The notes: generated by a model from the letters alone, not told the origin. Shown: positions 35,411-45,251, numbered from the stretch's first letter. The stretch: 64,000 nt of DNA from Methanosarcina barkeri str. Wiesmoor (GCF_000969985.1 NZ_CP009526.1:2914001-2978000), one strand, 5' to 3'. Made by a program: numbers and translations.

Positions 35411-36265
35411 ATGGACAGCACGACGGAAGTTCAGCCGCCTGTGCCGGTGGTCCGACGGAATGAATGGTTAAAAGTTCTAACCACAGCAGTAGTCTTCTAC
35501 ATTCTCTTACTGGTGGCCTTGCTGCTGACGAAGAACTCAAACCTTTTTCCAACCCTGGCAATGGTCGGCAGCTTTATGGTCCCTGTCGCTTATGTAGCTT
35601 TCATATACGAGCGCAGGCACCTCAGCCGTCTGACAATGCCAACGGTCTCCCTGGCTTTTATATATGGAGGGCTGCTGGGTATCATTGCTGCTGCTCTTCT
35701 AGAGCCATTTTTTATCAATCAGCTAGATCTGAGGGCAATTTTAAGAATAGGATTTATCGAAGAGTTTGCTAAAATCCTGGGAGTGCTGGTGATTGCACGC
35801 CGCAGACGGCACGATTCGGAAATGGACGGATTGATTCTGGGTGCGGCAGCAGGAATGGGATTTGCAGCCCTGGAAAGTAACGGTTACGCCTTTACGGCTC
35901 TCCTGGAAAGTCATGGGAGCATTTCGGCAACAGTGGAAGTGACCTTAATCCGCGGTCTGCTTGCTCCGCTGGGACATGGCACCTGGACCGCTATTTTAGC
36001 CAGTGTACTATTCCGAGAAAGCAAGAAGTGTAACTTCCGCGTTAACTGGCATGTAATTAATGCTTATCTGCTCGTTTCCATTCTACATGCAATGTGGGAC
36101 GGGCTGCCCCTGGTAGTTTCTTCTATCTTTGGCCAGGGCTTAGGCGTGTTAATTGCTTGGGGTGCGATTGGTGCTGTTGGATTGTTTATCCTCTGGATAC
36201 GCTGGCAAGAAGCAGTCAGGTTACAAATGGTTTCGCCGTCAGAAATTGAGGAAACATGTATCTAA
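35411..36265 (+). CDS. PrsW-type intramembrane metalloprotease
   Basis: 284 residues with about eight membrane helices. Family motifs are FIEEFAK (paired glutamates, about 115-121), GAAAGMGFAALE, the GHGTW His and the HAMWDGLP His/Asp near the C-terminus, which form the presumed metal site inside the membrane. PrsW-like enzymes cut membrane-anchored regulators; no anti-sigma-type substrate exists in archaea, so the target is unknown. AGGAGG lies seven bases before the ATG. Base composition is more GC-rich than the neighbours. Confidence 0.85.
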   Translation: MDSTTEVQPPVPVVRRNEWLKVLTTAVVFYILLLVALLLTKNSNLFPTLAMVGSFMVPVAYVAFIYERRHLSRLTMPTVSLAFIYGGLLGIIAAALLEPFFINQLDLRAILRIGFIEEFAKILGVLVIARRRRHDSEMDGLILGAAAGMGFAALESNGYAFTALLESHGSISATVEVTLIRGLLAPLGHGTWTAILASVLFRESKKCNFRVNWHVINAYLLVSILHAMWDGLPLVVSSIFGQGLGVLIAWGAIGAVGLFILWIRWQEAVRLQMVSPSEIEETCI

Positions 36266-36292
36266 AAAGAAGACTACGTGTAACCTCACACC

Positions 36293-36310
36293 CAAACTGA
36301 TGTAAGTTTG
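36293..36310 (+). terminator. Hairpin behind the PrsW gene
   Basis: CAAACT-GATGTA-AGTTTG forms a 6-bp stem about 30 bases after the stop. Weak, without a strong T run. Confidence 0.25.
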
Positions 36311-36372
36311 AGTGAACTTTGGGACACAGAAAAGCGTTAAGTGGAGCATGAGGTGATCAATTGACAACTTAA

Positions 36373-36614
36373 GGTATTGACAAAAAAGCAATTATTGGCG
36401 TGATAGGCCTTGGGATCATGGGAAGTTCTTTTGCTTCGAACTTTCTATCACGAGGCTTACAATGTTCACGTATATAACAGGACTAAGGAAAAAGCTCAGC
36501 TACTTGTCGAAAAAGGCGCCGTTTTCCATTCTACGCCACAGGAGTTAGCTTCAGTAGCAGAGATTATTATGACCTGACTGATGAAGTTGCCGTTGACAGT
36601 GTAGCTTTTGGAAA
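36373..36614 (+). pseudogene. Broken 3-hydroxyisobutyrate / 6-phosphogluconate dehydrogenase-like gene
   Basis: The conceptual translation begins GVIGLGIMGSSFASNFLSRG, the NAD(P)-binding GxGxxG start of the beta-hydroxyacid dehydrogenase family. After a one-base frameshift it continues AYNVHVYNRTKEKAQLLVEKGA and HSTPQELASVAEIIMT, and after another shift DLTDEVAVDSVAFG. Only about 80 of roughly 290 residues remain. At least two frameshifts and a C-terminal deletion make it a relic. Confidence 0.8.
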
Positions 36615-36675
36615 AATATTTCTTGTGCATCGAAAAAACCTCTTTTTAAGTATCATTCATTATGATGAGTAATTT

Positions 36676-36891
36676 CTATTTGCTCTTTTTCCAGATAAGT
36701 TTCAGGATCAGAAACAGACTTTTTACAGGTTTTTTTGCTTCCAGAGGATTTGATGCAACCCATATGTAAAATTCGGTATTTTCGAACCCTGCTTTTAAAT
36801 ATGGAATTATTATATCCACCAGATCCTGTCTTGTATTCTGACTTTGACAGTATTTACTAATTGTTACTGAAATGCTGATTTCGTTCTTCAA
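36676..36891 (-). pseudogene. Fragment of a MEDS (DcmR sensory) domain gene
   Basis: 71 residues. YLKAGFENTEFYIWVASNP resembles the conserved centre of the MEDS domain of methanogen and methylotroph sensors. The expected remaining domain and any kinase part are missing, so this is a truncated remnant. It is the first of several minus-strand remnants before the nitroreductase. Confidence 0.5.
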
Positions 36892-36906
36892 TGAATGGAA
36901 TATTTC

Positions 36907-37260
36907 TCAATAGAATCCTTTTTTCCTGTATGTTATCAACGCATCCTCAAGTGTCAAATCCCTGTTTGATTTCAGGCAGAAAAATCCTTCTCTTCCATCA
37001 ATTTCTCTTCCATTAATTTCTCTTCCATTAATTAGTGAAGCTTTCAGGAGTTCTATAGCTTTCTCGTCACTAAGCTCTTCTAGCTTAGTTCTAAAAGAGT
37101 AATCAATCTCAATCAACTCATTATTTACTCTGAATTTCTAAGGAAACCTTTTGTTGTTTATGACAGTTTTCTGAATCTCTTTTGCTTCCTGTAATTTCTT
37201 CATAACAGCTCTTGATTTTGCTTCTAGCTGTTTTTTCTGTAGAGACTCAGAGAAATAAAA
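36907..37260 (-). pseudogene. Remnant of an unknown coiled-coil protein
   Basis: A frame at 36907-37116 encodes 69 residues with an INGRE-type internal repeat (INGREINGREIDGRE). Just upstream, a second minus-strand frame without start (about 37140-37260) encodes a coiled coil (QKKQLEAKSRAVMKKLQEAK). Neither is recognisable and neither is a full gene. They may be two pieces of one decayed gene. Confidence 0.3.
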
Positions 37261-37360
37261 GTACTTAATACTAATTCATTGGTCATCGGTTAAGGATTCA
37301 TTTCCTTCTCATGTTACTCTTTTTGAATCAAGTTCTTTCATTTTTTACTCAAACCATTCA

Positions 37361-37398
37361 TTTTTCTCAGTATTTTTCTCAGTATTTTTTTCAGTATT
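37361..37398. repeat. Short 15-bp repeat, TCTCAGTATTTTT
   Basis: Three copies in the gap between remnants and the nitroreductase gene. A plus-strand ORF over this region has no support. Confidence 0.6.
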
Positions 37399-37657
37399 AT
37401 TTAAGTAGATGCTACTACTTATTATTTCTAGGAACGGGAACGTATTCTCATAACTGTATTAACCAACCCAAGTATATACACCACCACACCCGTTCCGAAA
37501 AACGGTTTTCATCGTCACCTGGTATCAAACTCACCGGGTATCAAACTGCGTTTCATACTTTCAAAAAAAGGCAAGTTAGTGAACCACATTGGGCAGACTC
37601 TATATATATTGTAAACTCAAATAGTGGAAAATTGTTATCATGCCCTTATTTCGGAGG

Positions 37658-38266
37658 TTAATTTATCCATTTTAATATGACATCAGCATTACGAGCAGGT
37701 GCTTTAAGGTTCTGCTTTGCCGGGTATCCAAAGATCAGCGGTGCGATAAGCTTATGACCTTCTGGCACTTCGACCTCCTTCAGGAATTCCATATCGTAAC
37801 CCAAACCTTCTGCAAGGCCTATCCAGCAGCTACCGATTCCTAAAGATCGGGCTGCAAGCATCATATTCTCAGCGGCTAGAGCACAGTCATGCTCATTGAT
37901 AACATTGGGGGACGCAAACACTAAAATGAGAACAGGCGCTCCATAGAAGATTCGAGTTGCCGGTTTAGATAAATATTGCACAAATCTTACCAGATCTGGG
38001 TTTTCGGTATCTTTGTATGCAGCAAGGAAAGCTTTCTTAGCACGGTCATCATATTTCTCGATGAGCTGTTTATTTTTTATGACCACAAACCGCCATGGCT
38101 GCTTATTCACGGCTGTGGGGGCATATGTTCCCGCTCTTATAATCTCTTTGATTATTTCGTCGGAAACATCTTTATCAGAAAAATTGCGCACAGATCGGCG
38201 CTGGTAAATATTGTCTAACACGGCATTTGAAATCTTTTCTCCGATACTTGTGATATTGTCAGTCAA
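37658..38266 (-). CDS. Nitroreductase family protein
   Basis: 202 residues, FMN-dependent nitroreductase fold. The FMN-binding RRSVRNF near residue 23, the TAVNKQPWRFVVI segment, and ENMMLAARSLGIGSCWIG are all typical, as is the C-terminal GYPAKQ. It reduces nitro compounds, quinones or flavins with NAD(P)H. The start is TTG at 38266 with GGTGAG just upstream. Single gene with no functional partner beside it. Confidence 0.9.
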   Translation of the reverse strand: MTDNITSIGEKISNAVLDNIYQRRSVRNFSDKDVSDEIIKEIIRAGTYAPTAVNKQPWRFVVIKNKQLIEKYDDRAKKAFLAAYKDTENPDLVRFVQYLSKPATRIFYGAPVLILVFASPNVINEHDCALAAENMMLAARSLGIGSCWIGLAEGLGYDMEFLKEVEVPEGHKLIAPLIFGYPAKQNLKAPARNADVILKWIN

Positions 38267-38399
38267 GAACTCACCATTAATAGAATAAAGAGAGAATCTA
38301 TTTAATTGCTATCTCATATTGAGAAACAATGCTTACCGGAAAGAGTCTAAGAAAAAAGTAAAAAAGTTGAAAAAATAGTAAAATCGAATTTTGTAAACT

Positions 38400-38689
38400 A
38401 TTCTTCGAGCCGATTCCAAAACTTCATTTAATCTAATTATTGCTGCTATCATTACAACTCCTAAATATAATGTCCCTTTAATTTCAGATCTTGAAAATAC
38501 TTACTTGCACGACTTTATCCAACTAACGAGCCTTTCTACTATGCTTTTCTTTTTGTATTCTCCCTTATCAACCTTTATTGGTCTTTTTCTCTTCTTTTTC
38601 TTCCTATTTATTTTATTTACTGGTATATTCGTATTATAGCAACCGGTAAAACGGATATCTAGCAAAATTTTCCCTGATAAAGTCCTCAC
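38400..38689 (-). pseudogene. C-terminal relic of an IS5-like transposase
   Basis: RPIKVDKGEYKKKSIVERLVSWIKSCK matches the end of the DDE domain of IS5-type transposases (only RPIKVDKGEYKKKS and VERLVSWIKSC given as key parts). An in-frame TAA follows, after which the family's tail still reads (VFSRSEIKGTLYLGVVMIAAI). The N-terminal two thirds are missing. Dead element. Confidence 0.75.
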
Positions 38690-38920
38690 TTAATTAAATA
38701 ATAAAAATGTAGCTATTCAGGAACCTTAAAATGAGTTAATTGATATCGATTTAGGCCTATAAGATCTATACAATTATAGATTTGTAGCAAAAATAAAAAC
38801 GATATTAAGTAGTATCATTTACAAAATTTAATTAAATATATTGTACATAGCAAATCATATAAATTGGGATTCTTGATATTGATTATGGATAGCTGAATAG
38901 TTGCCAAAAAATTTCTGTAT

Positions 38921-39695
38921 TCACGTAAAATTCTTGACAACTGTTCTTTTTGTTCTATGATAATGCCTTACATACAAGATACTTAGCGCAGGCATTAACA
39001 GGAAGAGTCCCATTAATCTTATGTTTGAGATTATCTCAGACCAGAAAAATTGAATCATAAGCTCATCGATCAATCCCAGCTTCATCTTAACCGTCTGCAC
39101 GATTACCGGAATAGCAACACAAAGGAGTGGTAATAAAGCGATTAGTTTCATCTCTTTTGTGATCTTTGTCCTGTCATAATCTATTGAAGGCAATAAGTAA
39201 ATGAGCAAACTGATCGGAAAAATGATAATGTAGGCTGTAAATTGAGGCAACTGGTTGTACGGAAAACCCATGTAGAATATTTTATTAGTTGTAGGGTAGA
39301 TTGCAGTTTCCGCTAGTCTCTGAATTGGAAGCAGCAAGGCATAAACCAACGAAATGAGATTCATAGATCATAAATTTAGTATATCCAAACACAACTACCA
39401 TAGTTTGATACACAGCGGCGATTAGAAAAGGTATGCAGCACAAAACCTTTCTAACATCCCTCCTGCTCTGAACAATATTCTGTCCAATAGAGACTAAGGG
39501 TACAAAAAATAGAACAAACATTCCTAGTGTTATCACCAAGGCGACTATGTCTAGACCAAAGGTAATTCCTGTCCCTATCGATATGCCCAATGTCAAAACA
39601 AAAATAGCAAGCCATATATGTTGCAGAATGAAAAGAAGAGCCTCTAAAGGCATCTTCTTCTTAACTTTTAAAATTAAATGGCTGATAAAATCCAC
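38921..39695 (-). pseudogene. Polytopic membrane protein split in two frames
   Basis: Two minus-strand frames, 39695-39285 (136 residues, about three helices) and 39364-38921 (147 residues, about four helices), overlap by 80 bp. Together they would give one seven-helix protein if a frameshift near 39370 is corrected. The tail of the first frame (ASNSETSGNC) is not hydrophobic, while the second frame at the same place is (LISLVYALLLP). Two separate small proteins are the alternative. Family not recognised. Confidence 0.5.
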
Positions 39696-39902
39696 TTAGG
39701 TCACCATTTGCTTTTGATCTATAGTAATATTTAATCCACTAGTTAATCCACTTCTCACGATTTTTGTAATTGTATGTATAATTTACTTATTATCAATCGT
39801 CTTTTTTTGAATCTAACACATACAGGAAAAAATAGTAGTAAAAAAAGGATGCCTTTAAAGGCATCTTCTTAAACATAAACACGATTTCAGATTATGTCAA
39901 CC

Positions 39903-41012
39903 TTACATGATATAATCATACAGTCCATGGTTATATTTTGCAGTCTGTCGGACACACTGGGCAGTATAGTATGCCACATAAATATCTGTATCAAATGTCT
40001 GAGGATTATTATTTATTTTATCCCAAATATAATCAAAATACTGAGCACTAAAATCAGCGTTATCTTTAGTTGCCTGTTCTGGATCAGTCACAGTAATAGC
40101 TCGAGTATTGCTACTGACATACTCACCAAACTCATAAGTAGAGCCAGTATTCCACTCATCACAGATATAACCTTCATACAAATCATGATTATTACTGTTG
40201 AACAGATTATCCAAGAAATTCCCAATCTGATCAACTGCTCCAGATGAATGGAACGGATTGCCAGTATCCGACAAATAGTGACTGGCAAGTCCAAAATCGT
40301 GATGTGCATCAGCCATAAGTCCATTAGCAACCCAGATTTGCGCAGTACCTGCAAAACCGTCACATCTACCTGGTGCACCTCCTATATTCCAATCAGCATC
40401 CCAGTAATGATTATAGTACCTATATAACGGAAGCTCAAAGCCATCATCGTCTGGGTCGTCAGCTGCACTGCTAGCATAATTTCTATAGGCAGACCCGTCA
40501 CAAGCATAATAAGCAAAATCTGGATGATTATCGGTTGCCCACTTTATCCCAACAACTGAATGTTCCCTTAAAGCCTCTTCTTCAATCATTGGACCTAACT
40601 CACTCATGAAAGCATAGTCGTCCTTTGTGATCTGATCCGGATACCTACCCCATATGTCTTGAAGTCCAGCTTTATACCTCTTTTTCTCCTTCTTAGAAAC
40701 ATCGAAATTATCAATATATGTCATTTTAATGGCTTGACTTTCAGGATCAGTAGCAGCAAAAGCAAGTCCTCTAAATGGCATACATTTAACTACATCCGGT
40801 AAAGAAGCCTGAAGTGCCAAGTAATCCGCAACTTTCTGCATTCCTTTTTCACCTATCTTAGCCTCCAAAGCTTCTATCTTTAACTGAGCAGCATCTTCAA
40901 CTTGGATGGTTTGCTGTTTTTCGGTCGAAGCCATTGCTGATGGCATCAACATTATACCAACCATCAACATTGTTAAAACAATCATGCCTGTTCCAATTTT
41001 ATTACGCTTCAT
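39903..41012 (-). CDS. Secreted zinc-dependent phospholipase C / S1-P1 nuclease-like protein
   Basis: 369 residues. Signal peptide (MIVLTMLMVGIMLMPSAMA). The catalytic region has EEEALREHSVVG, then GLASHYLSDTGNPFHSSGA and NHDLYEGYI, which give the His/Asp zinc ligands of the alpha-toxin / S1-P1 fold. Such enzymes cleave phosphodiesters in phospholipids or nucleic acids; archaeal homologues may act on foreign lipids. GGAG lies eight bases before the ATG. Single gene. Confidence 0.8.
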   Translation of the reverse strand: MKRNKIGTGMIVLTMLMVGIMLMPSAMASTEKQQTIQVEDAAQLKIEALEAKIGEKGMQKVADYLALQASLPDVVKCMPFRGLAFAATDPESQAIKMTYIDNFDVSKKEKKRYKAGLQDIWGRYPDQITKDDYAFMSELGPMIEEEALREHSVVGIKWATDNHPDFAYYACDGSAYRNYASSAADDPDDDGFELPLYRYYNHYWDADWNIGGAPGRCDGFAGTAQIWVANGLMADAHHDFGLASHYLSDTGNPFHSSGAVDQIGNFLDNLFNSNNHDLYEGYICDEWNTGSTYEFGEYVSSNTRAITVTDPEQATKDNADFSAQYFDYIWDKINNNPQTFDTDIYVAYYTAQCVRQTAKYNHGLYDYIM

Positions 41013-41796
41013 GTTTTCACTCCGAAGTTATTTTCCCCTAGGAGGCAGAATCAGGCAAGCTTAAATATATGCAAAGCTAACTGGTAACCGCCTCTATGGC
41101 ATCTGTTATGGAGTTCGTGTGAACCTGGAAAGTGCAGTTGAACTCCATAAACTACTTTTTATTAATTTGTTATAAATTTATGGGGTAAAGTATGAAATTA
41201 TTCCATTCTCATATTATTTTGAATTAAAAAATTCTCTTTAATCTTTGATTGTTCGAGAGTCTATACAGAAAAAATATATAGGATGTAATGCCCCAACTCA
41301 GATTCAAAGATATATATAAAAAACAATATATGTAATCATAAATTCATCCATGTCTATGTTTAATCTAATTTATATTAAATATAGGCAGAAACTTCAAAAA
41401 ATCATAATTTATGGTTTTGAGGACTTTTGTTTTAGTCCTTGAAAATCATGCTGGCATTTCTCTTTAGTATCGAGAAAGTCTTTGTTTTTCCTATATACAA
41501 GCTTTCTCAATGTATACATTGAAAAAGCCCAATCTTTCTCTTTTATATTTCTTATGCGGCCCGCAAATTAAATATACTCACTGAATATCTTAAGTACTTT
41601 ATAATCAATTAATCAATAATGCAATAGCGCTTTTGTCATGAGCATCTGAATTTTTGCATATATTGACAAGCGGGTTAAAAATCTGCTCATCCCCCAAATT
41701 AGCGGTATCTTTCGTTTTCTCATTCTACAGGAGAGAGAAAATGAATCATTTTTTCTCTCTTCCTATAATTACGCTTTTGTCAGGCTCGCCGGTTTT
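41013..41796. other. Intergenic region with a perfect 16-bp palindrome
   Basis: About 780 bases. TCAATGTATACATTGA at 41507-41522 is a perfect palindrome suited to a dimeric regulator, but the nearest gene starts are more than 400 bases away. No coding frame is convincing; a plus-strand ORF at 41654 overlaps the TPR gene antisense. Confidence 0.4.
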
Positions 41797-42993
41797 TTAC
41801 TCTTTCTTTGCTCGTAAGTTCTTCCTGCTAATTTTTCCTCTTTTCTCTTTTTCCTGACCCAGACTTTTTTTTATTATCTCGCTTGTTGGCTTTTTTCTTG
41901 TCCACACACTTCGCTTCACTTTTGGCTTATCTTCTTCCATTCTTTCTTCATCTTCATCAAGGGTTATTCCGAGCTTGGAATTTACGGAAGCCAAGGCTTT
42001 TCTAGCCTCGATATTGTCTGGATCTATCCGAAGGGCTCTTTCAAGAGCTCCGAGAGCTTCTCCATTTTTATCCAGGCTGGAAAAGGCCATACCTTTGCAG
42101 TACCAGGCGTCGGAAGAATCAGGCTTGATTGAAATCGCTTTACTGCAGGCTGCAATAGCTCTTTTGAATTTGCCGAGTTTGAGGTGGATAAGGCCTTTCC
42201 CTATCCAGTTCTTTGCATTATCAGGGTTTATTTTGAGAGCAGCGTCATAAGCTATCATGGCTTCCACGGGTCTGTCCAGGCTGTAGAGAGCAAAGCCTTT
42301 ACCCACCAGGACTCTTGCAAGGTTCGGGTTAAGCTTAAGTGCAGCGTCATAGGCTTCTATAGCTTCTTCATATCGGCCCAGATCCGCAAGCACAGAACCT
42401 TTTGAGTGCCAGGCTCCTCCAAGCTTCGGATTTGATGAAAGGGCTTTTTCAGAGTCCCCTAGGGCTTTTTCGTGTTGCTTCAGCCTGCAAAGTACTGAAG
42501 TTTTGAGATTCCAGGCTTTATCGCTATCAGGTTTTATTTCAAGCAACCTGTCAAAAGCCTGTAACGCGTCTCCTTCCCTGTTGAGTTGCAGGAGCACAAA
42601 ACCTTTTTCGTAAAGGTAGTGAGGGTTTTCAGGCTCGATTTCAAGGGCCTTTTTAATTGCCTTTAGGGAGTCACTGTACTTTCTGTGCTTTAGAAACACT
42701 GCTGCTTTGCCAGCCCAGGCTGCAGAATCCTCCGGGTTTTTCTCAAGGGCCTTTTCGTGTGCTGCAAGGGCTTTATTCAGGCGGTCATAGGCTGTCTCAG
42801 TGACTTTATCGGTTCTGCCTGTTCTCTTGCCTGTTTTGCCTGCTCCTTTGCCTGTTCCACCTGTTCCCTTGCCTTTTCCTCCTTTTCTGCCACTTTTACT
42901 TGTTTTGCCTGTCCCATCTGTTTTGTCTGTCTTGTTTGTCCTACCTGGTTTTCCTGTTCGTCCGCTTCTAGTTTTTTTAAAATCGTTTGCCAT
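41797..42993 (-). CDS. TPR-repeat protein with Gly/Lys/Thr-rich N-terminus
   Basis: 398 residues. Residues 1-65 are a low-complexity GTGK/GRT-rich basic segment. Residues 70-345 hold about eight TPR units of 34 residues (AWAGKAAVFLKHRKYSDSL, AWHSKGSVLADLGRYEEAI and similar), and the C-terminal 55 residues are basic. A protein-interaction scaffold of unknown partner; Methanosarcina has many. The basic ends could bind nucleic acid. No signal peptide. Confidence 0.88.
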   Translation of the reverse strand: MANDFKKTRSGRTGKPGRTNKTDKTDGTGKTSKSGRKGGKGKGTGGTGKGAGKTGKRTGRTDKVTETAYDRLNKALAAHEKALEKNPEDSAAWAGKAAVFLKHRKYSDSLKAIKKALEIEPENPHYLYEKGFVLLQLNREGDALQAFDRLLEIKPDSDKAWNLKTSVLCRLKQHEKALGDSEKALSSNPKLGGAWHSKGSVLADLGRYEEAIEAYDAALKLNPNLARVLVGKGFALYSLDRPVEAMIAYDAALKINPDNAKNWIGKGLIHLKLGKFKRAIAACSKAISIKPDSSDAWYCKGMAFSSLDKNGEALGALERALRIDPDNIEARKALASVNSKLGITLDEDEERMEEDKPKVKRSVWTRKKPTSEIIKKSLGQEKEKRGKISRKNLRAKKE

Positions 42994-43432
42994 AATATCA
43001 GTTCCATGTGATTCGGTTTAGAATGATTATTCTTTGCAAAGAGAGTTCGGTACACACCCCAACTTCCCGGATAGGTGGTAGATTTTCCGGGAAATTTTAT
43101 TTCAAACTCCATTCTCTTATTTCAATCTGATCCTGTTATATTTTAAGTTCAAGGTACTGGATTAAGGTTCTGGACTGTTTTACAGAAAGGAAGAACTCGC
43201 CCTTGAGTGCAAATTTATCTATTCATATCTTTTTTATTTAAATGGCGTTCATTATAATAAGATACTTGTCAACAGGGTAGTTATTATAAAGATAAACGTA
43301 TGAATATACCGAGTACCTAGACACAGAAAAAGTGAATTGTGACTCGATAGAACAGGCCAGTAAAGCTATTTTGTAGATTTACAAAAACTATTACTTTACT
43401 TTATATGTCATAATCTCAAATAATCTATTTAA
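42994..43432. other. Divergent intergenic region
   Basis: 440 bases between the minus-strand TPR gene and the plus-strand methyltransferase. AT-rich boxes near 43380-43430 probably serve the methyltransferase gene, whose ATG follows CTATTTAA directly (possible leaderless transcript). Confidence 0.4.
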
Positions 43433-44278
43433 ATGCCCCACAATCTTTTCTCCCTCTTCTCTCAACCTTTAAAACCTCCTCTTTTCGAACCCGGTGAGCC
43501 TCGTTTCTGGGACGACCCACACATCTCGAAAAGTATGCTCGAAGCCCACCTTAACCAAACCCATGACGGAGCTAGCCGAAGAAATGCTGAGATCGAAAAA
43601 ACAATCCGCCACCTAATAACCTCAGGATTCCTGAAAACCGGAGACCAGGTACTTGATCTTGGCTGCGGGCCAGGACTGTACAGCAGCAAGCTATGTTTTG
43701 AAGGCATGAAAGTAACCGGCATCGACCTTTCCAGAAGGTCTATAGACTATGCGCGGGCTCAGGCTGAAAGAGATGGGCAGAATATCGATTATATCTATAC
43801 AGACTTTTTCAATATCGATTATAAAGAGACTTTTGATGCCGTTCTTCAGGTCTATGGGGAAATCTGTACCTTTTCCGACGAAAAACGTGACCTGCTCCTG
43901 AACCTTGTTCATAGGGCACTTAAAGACAACGGAATTTTCATCTTTGACGTGTCCACTAGAGAGCTACGCATGCGGGAAGGACTCAAAAACAGGTGGTATT
44001 TCTCTGAAGGTGGGTTCTGGAGACCGGGAAAGCATCTTGTGCTGGAAGAAGGATTTGATTATCCGGAAAATGATACCTGGCTAAATCAGTATATAATAGT
44101 GGATGAAGATGGGACTGTAAAGGTTTACAGGCTATGGCTGCATGACTATTCCTTTGAAACTATAAGTCAGACTCTTGAAAATAATGGGTTTAGAGTTGAA
44201 AAGGCATGGAACAATCTCTCAGGAGAGCTATACCAGAAAGGCGGGGACTGGATAGCGATAGCTGCAAAGAAAGTATAG
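43433..44278 (+). CDS. Class I SAM-dependent methyltransferase
   Basis: 281 residues. Motif I LDLGCGPGLYSSKL (near residue 69), acid loop GIDLSRRSIDYA, and motif FDAVLQVYGEICTF followed by GIFIFDVS. The N-terminal 50 residues form a cap typical of small-molecule methyltransferases. No ribosome site precedes the ATG, so a leaderless mRNA is plausible. Substrate unknown; single gene. Confidence 0.85.
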   Translation: MPHNLFSLFSQPLKPPLFEPGEPRFWDDPHISKSMLEAHLNQTHDGASRRNAEIEKTIRHLITSGFLKTGDQVLDLGCGPGLYSSKLCFEGMKVTGIDLSRRSIDYARAQAERDGQNIDYIYTDFFNIDYKETFDAVLQVYGEICTFSDEKRDLLLNLVHRALKDNGIFIFDVSTRELRMREGLKNRWYFSEGGFWRPGKHLVLEEGFDYPENDTWLNQYIIVDEDGTVKVYRLWLHDYSFETISQTLENNGFRVEKAWNNLSGELYQKGGDWIAIAAKKV

Positions 44279-44590
44279 ACGAATATGGAGAAGCATGCAG
44301 ATATAAGCAAAGATAGTTATAAGCAAAGATAGCTATTGAGCAGGAAAATTGAGAAAATTAAAAAATGTTGAACTGCTTGAAATAGAGTAACACCCAAATA
44401 GCTCTTTTTGAAAATGCATAAAGATTACCCCTTTCCACCTGTATAAATTCTATATATTATTAATCTGTATAAAAGAGGGTTCCAGTGGGCTGAAGTAAAA
44501 TTTTTATCATTACAATTGAATACGCAAAAAAATTTGCAGGAACGGATAAGGCTCATGCTGTGCTAGAAGTTTTCCATCTGACAGGCAGCT

Positions 44591-44670
44591 CACTTTCCGC
44601 AGTAAATTTTCGTAAATTCATATTTTTACTGCTAGCGATTTTCAATCAAATGTAGATTTATTGGACTTTT
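44591..44670 (+). repeat. 80-bp perfect direct repeat, copy 1
   Basis: Bases 44591-44670 recur without a mismatch at 44818-44897, 227 bp downstream. A start-less frame leads into copy 1 (KKFAGTDKAHAVLEVFHLTG) and ends in it at a stop, as if a decayed gene's 3' end had been duplicated. Confidence 0.9.
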
Positions 44671-44817
44671 TTTCTTTCAATAACTCCTCAGGCATTTTAT
44701 TGGCAAAATTGACAAGTTTTTTCAATGATTATAAGTACATTATTTTATTGGCAAAATCGGGAAATTCTTTCAATGATTATGAGTACGATATTTTAGTTTT
44801 ACTTTTTGCATTTATCC

Positions 44818-44897
44818 CACTTTCCGCAGTAAATTTTCGTAAATTCATATTTTTACTGCTAGCGATTTTCAATCAAATGTAGATTTATTGGACTTTT
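44818..44897 (+). repeat. 80-bp perfect direct repeat, copy 2
   Basis: Identical to 44591-44670. Between the copies lies another, imperfect 47-bp tandem duplication starting ATTTTATTGGCAAAAT (about 44695-44792). The perfect identity implies a recent duplication. Confidence 0.9.
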
Positions 44898-45014
44898 ATG
44901 CAGTAGGTAAAAGCAACGATGTGGTGTATTTAGAGACCAAAAAAGATATCATTCAATTTTTCACCAAATACCATTAAAAATCCAAATTATTTACTCTGTT
45001 CCAAAAACGCTATC

Positions 45015-45251
45015 ATGAAAAATATTGATTTTCAAAAAAATACTGCGGAATGTAGGGGCAGGATTTTTGACCCGATAATTCAGTCCACAATTGACGAGAT
45101 GAGAAGGATAAAGCCCGATTATGATGTACCCATGCACTTTACGGGCTGGAAAAACATAAACCGGTTTGCCATAAATAGGTTTGCAGAAGCAATGCCAGAA
45201 CAATTCCTGCTCAATGCGGTCGACACAACTTATGTATTTAATGGAAATTAA
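45015..45251 (+). pseudogene. C-terminal fragment of an MBL-fold metallohydrolase
   Basis: 78 residues. IIQSTIDEMRRIKPDYDVPMHFTGW and MPEQFLLNAVDTTYVF correspond to the end of the metallo-beta-lactamase-fold family related to the dihydropterin ribofuranosylaminobenzene-phosphate synthase group (key parts TIDEMRRIKPDY, PMHFTGW). The metal-binding HxHxDH part is missing. An INRFAINRFAEAM segment is a small in-frame duplication. Truncated relic. Confidence 0.7.

Noticed and set aside
37311-37661. 116-residue plus-strand ORF
   Set aside because: Tyr/Phe/Ser-rich translation of AT-rich repeats, no ribosome site.
38708-38905. AGCTATTCAG / CTGAATAGTT as ends of a further MITE, with AGCTATTCAGGAA also at 8050
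   Set aside because: Inverted match is only about 9 bases, no target duplication, and no similarity beyond the short motif.
42777-43112. 111-residue minus-strand ORF over the start of the TPR gene (EQAKQAREQ-type)
   Set aside because: Out-of-frame reading of the low-complexity Gly/Lys/Thr segment of the TPR gene.
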